This document shows positions 1-12,000 of a stretch of DNA of 64,000 nt, piece after piece. Source of the DNA: Diphasiastrum complanatum. Its lineage: Eukaryota; Streptophyta; Lycopodiopsida; Lycopodiales; Lycopodiaceae. The position numbers and the translations under genes were made by a program. Numbering within the stretch: position 1 is the stretch's first letter; each line of letters opens with the position of its first letter. The notes under the pieces were generated by a model, which worked only from the letters and a program-made list of their open reading frames with translations, made no database searches and was not told the DNA's origin. Location: assembly GCA_029204225.1 (NCBI GenBank), contig CM055113.1, positions 23,248,443 to 23,312,442 on the forward strand. The letters are read 5' to 3'.

Positions 1-84
1 CTTCAGGATTGCGACCTGTCTCGGAGGCGGATCGGATCAGTCTTTCGGAGCGACTTGAGCGTTTCAGAGATAGCGCCGAAAGAG
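1..84 (+). CDS. DExH6 exon 1 (visible part): start of R3H region
   Basis: Reading frame 3 runs to the donor G|GTGAGG at 84/85 and encodes a charged helix ending RFRDSAER. Joined to the exon at 5002 it makes a continuous R3H domain, so it is not a shadow frame. It fixes the gene's position: the first visible intron is 4917 bp and the ATG lies beyond the left edge. Confidence 0.8.
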
Positions 85-3000
85 GTGAGGTGTTTCGAGT
101 AGAGCAGAGCTTGATTTGAAACATGTAGACGTAAAGCATATTGAGTGTGTTGCTTACCATCCATAGCATCCTTTGTTTCCTTTGTCATTGGCTGGCGGGA
201 GAAACATAGCTTGGCAATCATGTTACTTCAAATTTCTGTTTTTTCAGGCGGCTCTATGCGGATCATGAACCTTGGTAGTGATGGTTTTGCTGTTTCTTTG
301 CTAATTTGAGTAAAGGAATCTCGGGGCAAAATGCTTGCAAGTTAGGGTTTTTTTTGCATTGTTGATGAATTTTCTTAAGCATTGATGTTTGAGGTTGCGC
401 ACGTTGTTTCAGTTTATGAAGGAATAATGCCATCTCAAATTCCTCATTCTTTCAAATCTGTCAAAGGATAATGTCATATTAAACGCCTGAATGGAGATCT
501 CATATTTGCCAAGTTGGTTCTATTGACACGTAGAAAATAGCCTTAAAGCTAATTACTGTAACTCTATGCTAGTAAATAAAGGTTAATTCTGTTAAAGGAA
601 ACGATTGATTGTGCCGAACCATGGCATTTGGATAATATCAAGGTAGTTACAACTTCTACATCTACTACAACCCTCAAAATAGCTAGAGTCTCTTCTACGT
701 TAGCATTGTTGATCTTAGGGTGCTGCTGGATATATTTATTTATGCTAGTTTATCGTATTTTGTGTTCCTTTTAGTGCTGCTTGGGATGCATCACGCGTAG
801 CAACGTTGCTGTTTGAGTGGTCATTCAGATAATTATGAGCTACTTGACTTCTTATTTTTCTCCTTCTCAAATCCCGCACAAAATTTGCAAAGGAACACTC
901 TTCAATAATTCCAACTAACAAGTTTTTAACTCATTGAGCTCTGAATATTTTTTGGAAGTGTAAAGAATTGAAAAACTGATCCATGCAATAAAGCTTCTTG
1001 TAGAAAATTCATACTGAACTTCCATAAAGAGACAAAGGTGCTTTTAAGTTCATTGTAATGTGCTGTACAATCAAGTTACTTATCATATCAATTTGTGAGA
1101 TCATAAATTTTTTTCCAAAAGAAAAACTACACTGAAATTGCAATGCCAATTCTTGGTAGTCCTGGGTCTGCAATTGCATCTCCAGTTTTTGCTTGTTTTG
1201 TGTCTGCCTTCAAATGTATCCATTGTTTTTTGTTCATTCAGAAGAAATTTTTAGATTTTTTTGTTGTTTTTGGCCCATGACCATGCTGTGTGGCTCTTCG
1301 CATATGCAGAGGAGGGACTAGGCTCCTCCGTGCTGCCTTTATGGGCTGCTGGGTTCATCATATCTATCTTTTAAAAAATGGGGGGTCATGGAACAAAATC
1401 AATGAACTATGTGAAAATGACGCCTTAGCAGCCAAAACAATGATTAGCCCAACTATAAGATTTTCAGTAAATCTCCATAGTTCCTTCCCAGTAACGAAAA
1501 TATTGTCCTCAATGTTGGACAAAATGCAAATATGAAAATAAATAGTTGATTGTTGCAAAATTATTGACTTGATTTGTGTAACCTAGCTTGAGATTGAATG
1601 GTAGCTGCAAGAGTATGGCTTGATCTTGTATCAATGATCTATAAGCAAAGAAGTATTTAGGCTCCCATGTGGCCTCATCAATTGGCTTTCCATCCACAAC
1701 ATGACCTAATACTATATTTGATGACAAATTGACTATGCTATAATCGCATTGGGAGGATAGTATCTAGAAGAAAAGGAAACAAATGTGGATCATTTGGAAA
1801 ATTTAGATTATAGCCCTCATCTTGCCAAATTAAAGCATGTAACAAACTAACATGAAATATATTGCATGCTCTGTAGTGCATGTAGGAAATCAAAGTGCCA
1901 AGATCCTTCTAACATTCAAGCTCCGTACATAAGAAGAAGAAGACGAGGGAGAGGGTTAAGCGCCCTCAAGGAGAGAGAAAGTAGTAGCAATGCTTAAAAG
2001 GGAATGAATTACAAATGAACAATGAGTACATATAAATAGGCCTTCCAAGGGCCTAGACTCTTCCAAACTCTAAGTTCTAGAACCTTCCAAACTTATTACT
2101 AATTATAGGGCACTCCCAAAAGTCAAGATAGGGTCCCAACATAGTTAGACTTTACTTGGACCCACGAGTTACTACTAGACCAAAATTGGGTCCAACTTAA
2201 CTAAAACTGACTAAACATGGTCTAAATAATAAACCTAACCCATGGTTACACAAGCCTCGACCTTTTGGGTCAAAGTAACCTATAGGAAACTAACATTATC
2301 ATTTATTATTTCTAACACACTCCTTAAATGATAATGTAAAAAACATAACATGACATGAAGTATGAAAAATTGCGACAAAAATGCAAAGTGTTGCATATTG
2401 CCCAAAACTCCATGTAGCTGAAAAAGAAAAGATGTAGCTTGATGTCCAAGCTTAATGCCGCCAAAAAAACTTCAGCTTGAAGTAGTCGAAGTAGCCGAAA
2501 TTTCAGCCCCAATCATGCCCGATGTAGAAGAGATGTAGAATATGAAGTGCGGTAGCATCAAGTCGAAGAGTGAAGACAAGCATGCTCCATCCAAAGTAGA
2601 TAACCAAAAAACCAGCCACAAGCCGAAATATGGATTTGCAATCCATCAATGGTTCCCACGTTATTCCATATGTCTTCTTACCAGAAGAAACATAAAGAAG
2701 AGTATGATACTCTTTTACCATCACATCCTCCCAAATCTTACTATCAATGATCTGCTCACCAACGCTAGGTAAGACAACACCGTCATCATAAGAAGTAAGC
2801 ATCAAAACAGGAAAATCAGCATAAGGTACTGATTTTGGTGAGGCATGTGTGTTTCCTCCAAGGTAAAAAGATGCTTTGTTATCCCGCAAAGACTCGGACA
2901 GCCAACAAGAGGCTGTAGCAGGCTGTCCAACAGCCACAAAATCACCAACACTTTGCTGTCCAAAGTGTTCAAAATGTGGACCTTGCTATCCAAAAACCTT

Positions 3001-6000
3001 CCACAGGCCGTTCCCGATGCATAATAGGATGCTCACGATGTAACATAGGCTGAAAATGATCAATAAACCATGGCTGAATCTGCTGTCCACCATCTTCAAG
3101 AGAAAAACCAGCTTGTAGAAAGATAATGATTAAACTTTGCATGCCTTTGCCCTTCTACCTTCAAAGAGGATGAAGTAGAGAGGTGAAAGCATGATGATGA
3201 ATCCTTTATTCGGTATATCTTTATAAGTGTTTCCCAAGCACTTTTAGAGGTCTTGCAAAATCTCAAATGATATAAGATAGATCTTGTTACCGATAAAATC
3301 TTGATCAGCACGTCGATGCCAAACCTCAGCTCGCAACTCCATGAAGAATAGTTGGTGCCATCCAACATATCTTCGCCCGAACAAGTATAAATTGCTCCCA
3401 AATCTCTTGCCATAGGAACCAGCCAAGAATATAAACGTTTTCAAACCCTAAATGTGCCCTAAAAGGCACAAAAACCAGCAAGTATCAAATCTGAGAAATC
3501 AGCACCGGAATGTGTCGAAACCACACATTAGATGGATATAGGAAGCCGCCCTCCTACAAACCTTGTGTGCTGAAAATTTCAGCCTGAAATTGCATTACAA
3601 ACTCAAAAAACCAGCAAACAAAGAATTAGGTTAGCCTCCAACAAAGCTTTTTCTGGAAGCCTTCTTTCTTGCCAAAAAGTGTGAACAATACACACACGGA
3701 TAGGGCTGTTGCAAACACCCTACAAATGGTAATATGCCGTCCAATATTCAGCCTCGGAATGTGATCGGATCATCACAAAAAAAATTAGCGCTTTCTTTAA
3801 CAAGCAAAGAGAAGCGGATCTTCACTTTGTAAAATCAGCAAGGGTGTTGATTTTTCAGCCAAATCAGAAGACTAAAATTGGGTCCAACTTAACCAAAACT
3901 AACTGTCATTTATTATTTCTAAAAGTGCAAAAAATTGAAGACACTTTGTTAAAGGGTTGAGCTTCTCTATAATCTGGAAAGATTGTTCTTAAGGTTCAGT
4001 TTCTGTGCTTGACTCTGAACAAACTTGTGTGGCACCCATGCATGCAAAGTGGAGCTTGAGATAAGCATCTTGCCCTACAGGCTTGCACTTCTGGTTTGTA
4101 GTATCCATCTACAAAAGGCATATATTGTTGATGTATTTTCTATACCTGAACTATCGATTACATAGAAGCTAGAGGACAAATGTATTCTTATATACCTCAT
4201 TAGATAGGGTCAGTTCACAACTTCGCACCTGCTAGACAATCTCATCAATTGTTCATTACCTTACAATTGCTAGGGGGTAATTGTATTCTAGCTAAGGTTT
4301 CCCTTTACATACCACATTCATTATAATAGATATGTGGCATAGGCCTCCATCACCTTTGACTTCCACTTCCTCCTTCGACCTCTGCCAACCCCTTTGACAT
4401 TTGCTTGTGTAGATTTACTAACTTTTAATTACTGCAGAGAACAAATTCCGGATTAAACTATTGATCAATAATTGAATTTTGAAGTGTAGTTTTGGCTACT
4501 CTGATTTATCTGGAAGCTTCATTTTGGCTGTTGACAATGTCTGTTTCATCTACCTTATTAAATGCAACAAACCAAAATCATCAAAACAAAGGTAATCTGT
4601 ACAATGTTCCAGAATGCAACACTAAAAAATTCCTGGAGCGTGCCAGAACAATTGTTCTTTATGCGTTCTGGAATGCTGTGCAACTATAGTACAATTTTCC
4701 CAAAAGAACCATGTTTTGAAAGTTTTGACGTCTGGTTTTGAAACTTGCATTGCGATGGAGAATGAATCCAAATCAAGGTTTACACAATCTCCATAAATTG
4801 TGGTCCAATATCAAGTGACTACTTCAATATCATTTGAAAGCCCAAAAGAAAGGTCATCCTGACCTGCGATTGCTCAAACTATGCTGAGCAGAGCCGTCAC
4901 AATATGGAGTTTAGCGCATATGTTTGCATCTTGTGTGTTGCTGCACAAGTTTCTTGTGAATATAACAAAGTGGCTTGTGCTCTTTTTTTTTTTTTTTGCA
5001 GAAATGACCTTTGAAGCCGGGCTAAGCAATCATGATAGGGCAGTTGTGCATGATTTATGCTTGAAAATGGGATTCAAGTCAAAAAGTTATGGGTAGGTGA
5101 TTTTCTATTTCTTGAACTAGCCTCTTTCAAGCAAAGATTTTATAATTGTTTACCTTCAATTTCTTCAGGAGTTGAAGATTAACCTTTTTCTATTAAGCCA
5201 ATGGACATTTTACAGAAGAAGGTGTTTAGAATCTGTTGCTTATAGTTGGGAACTTGGGATAACCATAGGAAGCCTTTGTGTTACAGCCGGTTTATAGTTA
5301 ACGATTCATTTGGGTTTAGAAAGCTTCAATTTGGAGAATATTTCTTGAAGCAGAGCTTTTAATCTAGTTGTGATCCAGCAGATATTTGATTTTCCAACAG
5401 ACTATGATAAGCAGGCTTTGTTTCTGTATTGTAGCACAGTTAAATTTCCAACTGAGTATATTTTCTTCAGGAATTAATACTTAAAAAGGATTGCCTGCAG
5501 TAAGGGGAGTCAGAGATGTATCTCTGTTTTTAAGACAGCTAAAAATCAAGAGAGTGGACAATGTCCCGTGACCCCTCTTTCCCTATCAGTGGAGACTCGT
5601 GAAGTAATTGCAGAGCTTTTCAGGCGCTTTCCTCCAAGTGAAGATGAACTTGCTGGAACTGTGGAGCTATCGTCTGTGACAGCTGAAAAAGATTATCAGA
5701 GCAGAAATTTTTTCATCAACAAGAAACATAACCAGAACTCTTTGATGGGTCCAAATGAAATCACAAAACAAGTTTCAATGCTTGCAGCTCGAATTCGAAA
5801 CATGCCAGCACTTCAAGAGGTTATTATGCTTTATCCACTTTATGGCGTTCATGTTTCATATATTGAAATCGTGCACTTGATGATGGGGAATGGCCTCATA
5901 CTCAATTTGCAGTCTTATGGTTAACCTCCTGATTAGGTCGTATTCAGTCATTGATTCGTATGCATGATGAAGTTGATGCTCTAAGCATTTGTGGCTGGAC

Positions 6001-9000
6001 TCCATAGAGTTAGAGATTGCATGCCTCCTTTGTTATTTCAGGCGTTATCCTAGACAACATGTATATATTGATTGCTCTATGGCTTTTCAAATGTGTAGAT
6101 TGCAAAGCAGAGGGCAAAGCTTCCAATAACATCTTTCAAGGATGAGATTACATTACTTGTTAGTAATCACCAGGTGAAATAGTATTCCCTACAGGTGAAG
6201 GGTCTTCAGTATTAGTTTTCTAAACCAAAGCCTAAACTCAGATTCTTTCATTTAGTTAATAATTCTCTTTTGTTAGATTTTTCTATATAGAGTCTTCACT
6301 TACAAGAAAAAAGGCTAGTTTTACTACTTGGTGCATGGTCGTTATCTCTCGCATTTTTCTATTATGATGGATATGCTTTTATCCGATGTCAGGGAAGTAG
6401 TTTTTTGTAGTAGAAGAAAACTGACTAATTACAATTCATATGTTTACAAATCCCCAGAACAGGTAGTTCTTGTGGCTGGAGAAACAGGTTGCGGTAAAAC
6501 AACACAGGTTTGTTTGACGAGCTGTTCTCCTTGCAAAACTTTTGGTGATAAAACACTCTATTACTTGTCTTCCAGGATACCACTTCATAAGTTGAATCGG
6601 TATTGTCAGTTTATGATTACAAATTTGTGCTCTTAACTTTCGTGAGCAACACGTTGTTGCTGCTGTAGCTATAAAGGAAAATTGAGAGGCCTTGATTTTC
6701 GTTATCATGTGAGCCAAGTTGAGTATTTTTTTGAAAAGAGTAGGGTTAAGGGGCAACAATGGAGTTTTTTCAATGTCTTGAACTAGGAACCTAAGCCTTG
6801 TTTCAATTTGAAACAAATGTGGGTAGCTTTAGGGTCCAGAACCACGATACAACTATTTGCTTAAAGAGAGAGCCTTCCAAGGCTATCATAAGTTGCCTCT
6901 TGGTTTGGCTACTGTAGTCACTCTAGGTAGTAGGTTAAAACTTAGACTGAGTAAACTAGGGACCAAGAATTTGAAGTGAGGGAAACCGTAAGTGATTCGA
7001 GAATTGAGTTTAGTCATGGAATATGTTTCAAACTGTGTCAAGGTGGAGTCATAACAGCACAGTTTTCATGAGACACCAGCTAAAATCTAGAGCATCTTAA
7101 ACATAATATACATGAGGTGATAGACCAATCATTTTAGCCAATGAGGGGTCCATCCCTATGGTTGGAATTAGATTTTAAGTCCAGATTTAGAAAGTGGTTC
7201 CTACTTTAGAGTCTGATTGCATCTATGGCTTTTTGGGATAGGGTCATCCAAGGATCTCAATTTCCAGACCACGAAAATATGTGGTAGTATGTTTGTGCTT
7301 GTGCCCTCCACCTACTTTTTGGTGCTGATGAGTAAATAGGGATCTGCTCCATGCTACACATGATGGAGTTGATGGATTAAGACTTTGTGGGTGGACTCCA
7401 GACGGTTGATGATTGCATGTGTCCTTTGGCATGTCGGGTACTATCCTAGAACTGGCATTAATATAATAGTTGGAAAGCAGGGTGTTGAAAATACAATCTT
7501 AAGGTCATATTTCTGTATTTATTTAATACTATTGTTAGAGCATAATCATCTTCAAAAATAATTTCAATCAACAGTCAAGTGTAATGAAACGGGAAGAACC
7601 AAAAGCTTTGTATGAATTCGACACCATTGTGACAGCATAATCTTTGCTCGCAAGATCCTTTTGAAAATTGTTTTGAGTCCTCAAAAGTATCAATTGTGAA
7701 TCCTCTAAAAGCCTCTATGACCTTCTTGGGCACGTATATCAGGCAAAGCATATGCAAATGCCAATATAAATCTATTCACATTTTCATTTCTCAATAGGAA
7801 ACACTGCTTGCCTGAAACTGCAGGTGGTCAAGAAATTGTTTAGAGTCATCTGCTCATAAATTGACACGAATGTAACACTAATCCTTGTGATATTTTCCTT
7901 TGTCTCTTTGTACATAGATAGTAGGAATGTAAGTTTTGTTAGTCTTAGTGCATTAGATTAATTCGTTTTTGTAACCTCCAGTTATGCAGCTGCAGTAGTT
8001 CATGTATAGAAATCTAACTTTAATAATCTATAAGGACCTTTTTTCCCCTGTAACAGGTCCCCCAATTTATTCTTGATCATATGTGGAGCAAGGGAAAAGC
8101 TTGTAAAATCATCTGTACGCAGCCTCGTCGCATTTCTGCCATTTCAGGTGAACTTGACTGTTGCTTGTGCAGTTGAAGATATTGTTTTTTCTCTAATTGG
8201 TTGGAGATGACACATTTCCTTGTTACGTTGGGTATTATCCAAGACTGCCATTTCAGGTGCACTTGACTGTTGCTTGTGCAGTTGAAGATATTGTTTTTTC
8301 TCTAACTGGTTGGAGATGACACATTTCCTTGTTACGTTGGGTATTATCCAAGACATAAGATCAATATATGGTTTTTTCACTACCTTTAAACTTTTCTTGC
8401 TTGCCACTTTGAAAGTTAAAAATCACTGCTCATTCAATTTTCTAACAACTATCTGAAGCTAGTAAATTTTTGACACTGAGACTTCTGAAGTTAACTGTGT
8501 TACTTGTGACCTACAGATTCTTTTTTCCAGAGTGTTTTCCTGCTTTGCTTCTGAATCTTAACTGTGGATAGGATGAACCCGATGATCTGAAGTGTATTAC
8601 ATGATCTTGTGAAACACATTTTTTCTCTCTGTTTCGAATGTGTTGGATTTTGAGTATTCTTGAAGATGATCCCATACAGGTCAGTAAGAAGTGGTATGTT
8701 GTTAATGAAAATGTTGCAGTGGCTGAACGAATTGCAACAGAACGTGGAGAACCTATAGGTGAAACTGTAGGCTACCAGGTATGAAATTGTCGCTCTGATT
8801 TCTCACTCTAAGCTCAAGACATGCATGGTGCTTTTGATGTGATAGGAAGTTTTTGCCATTGTGAATTTCTTGCGCCAAACATGTACATTTGTGTTAGGGC
8901 ATGCAATGATGAGTGCTAGTCTGCTAGGAGTTTCATGCATCTTATGTTAAATTGTAATGAGATCTTTCTAGTAGAAGGTTTTCAAAAATCTCTGATAGAA

Positions 9001-12000
9001 ATGAAATTTTGCTCTCAGGAGTATGTACACCCAATTCGGTTATGTTTTCACCAAGTCCCTTGCAAAGACAATCTCACTACTCTAATTCCAGATTAAAAAA
9101 AAGCTGCTTGTGATTGTTCTATGTTACTAGAATATGTAACCAAATCCAAACTGATTGTAACCTCTATTCAGTTAGTTGGATTTACTCTACAGTTCTTCAA
9201 TTGGTAGCAATGCTGTTGTGAAAAATTCTGTTCTTAAACCTTGAAACTCAAAAGGTTCACCTACAAGCAGCTTCATAACCTTACAAATATTTCCAACTAT
9301 GACCTAAGTTGCAACTAGCTAGTTTGTGCTTATTCTTTCTATTTGTACAGGTGCATATTGCCCACCAGTAATGCTTTTTGGTCCGATTTGAACCTGATTG
9401 GCTTTTGGGTGAATGAATCGAAGAATCGGTTTGAAGGTTTTAAAGCAATGATGGATTTAGGTTTAGTGAATCTGTTGGGTTAATAGGCATATGAAGAACT
9501 GCTTGTTTATTTAGGGTGCAAAGTACAATGTACTGATGCTATTATAGTTGTCTGTGTCCTGGCCGCTGACCAGTGACTCCTAAATCCTGATTTTTAATCT
9601 CTCGAATTTGAATATGAAACAATTATTATCTAGAAATTAGCACTATGTGAATCTAGAACACTCAATAGGAGAGAGGAATCACACCAGCAACATGTAGCTA
9701 CCAACACCAAGATCAAGCCTACACTAGTGAGGGCCCTATGGGTATAGTTATACCCTCCAAGGCTCATGCACCGCTAGTGCACCGTGACACCTCACTGGAC
9801 ACATCAGTAGCCCTAACTGGGCCACCTCATCCACTTCTCCTATGAGTCATTGTTAGACCCATACAAATCCACCATCTTGAGTTTTAGGCCTCCAAACCAT
9901 TAATTATGACCTTAAATCCATGAGGACCCCTCATAATCATAATTAATTTATAAGTCGAGGTAGGCCTGCTGACCTCCTTATGGGATAATAATCCGAGATT
10001 AGTCGGAACGTGGGCGTGACAATCCTCCTCACCATTCTGTTCTCCCTAAACTCTAGTCCTCCTACGTTATCCTAAACACTCCCTCCATCCTAATCTGACA
10101 AAATATTAATCCAACATCATAATCTACCCACTCTATATTTTGTTTTTTATTAGGTTGATTCGAATTGGTTGATTTTGATTGATCCCCATTGAAACATAAG
10201 TTGACAAGGTGCACTCTTATAGACCATACATCAATACCAAGAAATAGATCCAGGTGATGCATTGTAGTACATGTCTAAAGCGTATAAGGTAATAATGTTA
10301 TCAATAAAGAACAATGAACTCAACTAAGTCTACCTGTATCATATGAGAGTTGTTGATAGAACAACATAAACTTGAGTACACATTGATGATTGTTTTGGCT
10401 TACACACTTGGATTTCTATGGCTTTGTTCTCAAGGTAGCATGCAACGGTCCTCTCCTAAAGAATGCATGGGATGTGAATTACCCAATGTGCTGGTGGACG
10501 TCCTTTTATATATAACATGTAAGTTGTAATATTCCATATGGCCAATATTTTCAGATCTTGAGATATGTTGTGTCCCACCAAACATGCTAAGACATGTCAT
10601 TGTTATTATAGCAGCTCAAAGCATTGGGCACACGCAACTTTTATTTAAGTTTGTTGGGCCAAGGGGTATATACTTAGCAAGAACTTGAATCGAGCTCTAG
10701 CATTGTGGGGAACTTATGGCTTGCAAACTTAGATTTCTAGACCTTGTCCTAAAGTAATGCACAATGCTCCTCCCAAGTGAGTGAATGGGGTGTTTATTGT
10801 CCCATAAACTAGTGGATTACCTTGTACACGTAACATATATGGTTTCCATATCGTTTTTATCTTCAGATCTTGAGATACATTGTGGGCTCGGTGTGCAGTG
10901 GCATGTCCCCTCCCATAAGATGTGCTAGAATGTGTCAAACATGGTGTGCATGGGAAAGTACTCTTTTGGCACATAGTAAAAGGATACATTTGATGGTATG
11001 AATTGTCTTAGTTAGAAGACATTGCCACCACTGTTGGGAAATTTGCAAGAGTGACTACAATAGATGTTGCAATGGAGAAACAAAATGTGCTATGAAAACA
11101 TGTCAACACGTAGATCCATGTGTACTTTTATGATGAAGTAGTATGTGAAAAAGTAAATGCTAACTTAGAATTGGGTCTAAAGTAATCATTTGTAAAGGCC
11201 CAAAGCCATCTTTTCAAGTTTCTCTTTATGTTTACCAAGAGTCAAGGGGTGTCTCATGTAGAAATTGACATGTGGCAAAGTCAAGAGGTGCCTCAAATCA
11301 AGGGAATGGTTTTAGTAGATGATTGAGAGATATTTGGGAGGTGATGGCCTAAGGTAGACCTACACTCACACTATAAAAGAGAGGTATCTTGAGCCCCATA
11401 TCAGGTGAAATGCTAGAGTAGCGCTAAGTTTTGTATTAGTGTTATCATTTTGGTAGACGACAAAAAGTTCCTTATCGTAGGTGGAATATTACCGTTGAGT
11501 AGGATCCAACTTTTTGCTTTCAAAAGCATCTGGTTTGTCATCTTGATATAGGATGGCCCCTACAACAAAGTCGCTAGTCCGTTTCAAGCACATATGGCTT
11601 GGTAGGATCGACTATGTGTAGTATTGGAGTTGTAGACGTTTCAAAAGTTTGATTCAACTCTTCAGTCCAAGTAACCACTCGTCTGGTATCTTGCATTGAT
11701 GATTTAGATCCATGGTGGATAAGTAGTGGTGCAAGTAGTCATATTCATTTGACTTCATATGATGGATGTGGAGGAGTTATCTACATAGCAAATGATAGTA
11801 GATGTGCTATCGAAAGAGTATGCTCAATACCTCTTCTTTGAGTACGAGAAAAAGTGCAAGGATAGGGATGTTGAGTATAACCTGTACTTAAACAGTCTAT
11901 TCACTATAAGAGAGAGCTACCTCAAGTCCCATATGAAGTGAACTGCTAAAGTAGTGCTCAATTTTGTAGTAGTGTTAGCATTTTGGTAGATTTTGCCTTC

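Larger units (their letters stand above)
1881..3925 (-). mobile_element. Deleted Copia-type LTR element in DExH6 intron 1
   Basis: Reading on the minus strand, a complete 3' LTR (1881-2317, TG...CA) is preceded by a purine tract AAGGAGTG next to its start. The internal part keeps only gag-like pieces (2503-3413). At the right end, 3873-3923 repeats the LTR stretch found at about 2178-2317 (the words aaaattgggtccaactta and tcatttattatttcta), so the 5' LTR survives only as a short stub. Protease, integrase, RT and RNase H are missing. It looks non-autonomous and old. Confidence 0.6.
85..5001 (+). other. DExH6 intron 1 (4917 bp) with Copia remnant
   Basis: Runs from donor GTGAGG to the T-rich acceptor at 5001. 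It splits the R3H domain. Bases 1881 to about 3925 are a decayed minus-strand Copia element. The rest (85-1880 and 3926-5000) shows no gene; the short frames there have no recognisable domains. Confidence 0.75.

Noticed and set aside
1290-1727. Overlapping short frames on both strands in helicase intron 1
   Set aside because: No motifs; they lie inside the intron and overlap one another.
5820-5924. Extension of the exon 3 frame to a stop at 5924
   Set aside because: The conserved protein continues at 6099 after a GT-AG intron; the extension is intron read-through.
11369-11990. Integrated pararetrovirus promoter
   Set aside because: TATA-headed repeats alone are not enough: no coat, movement or RT protein motif was found in intron 7.
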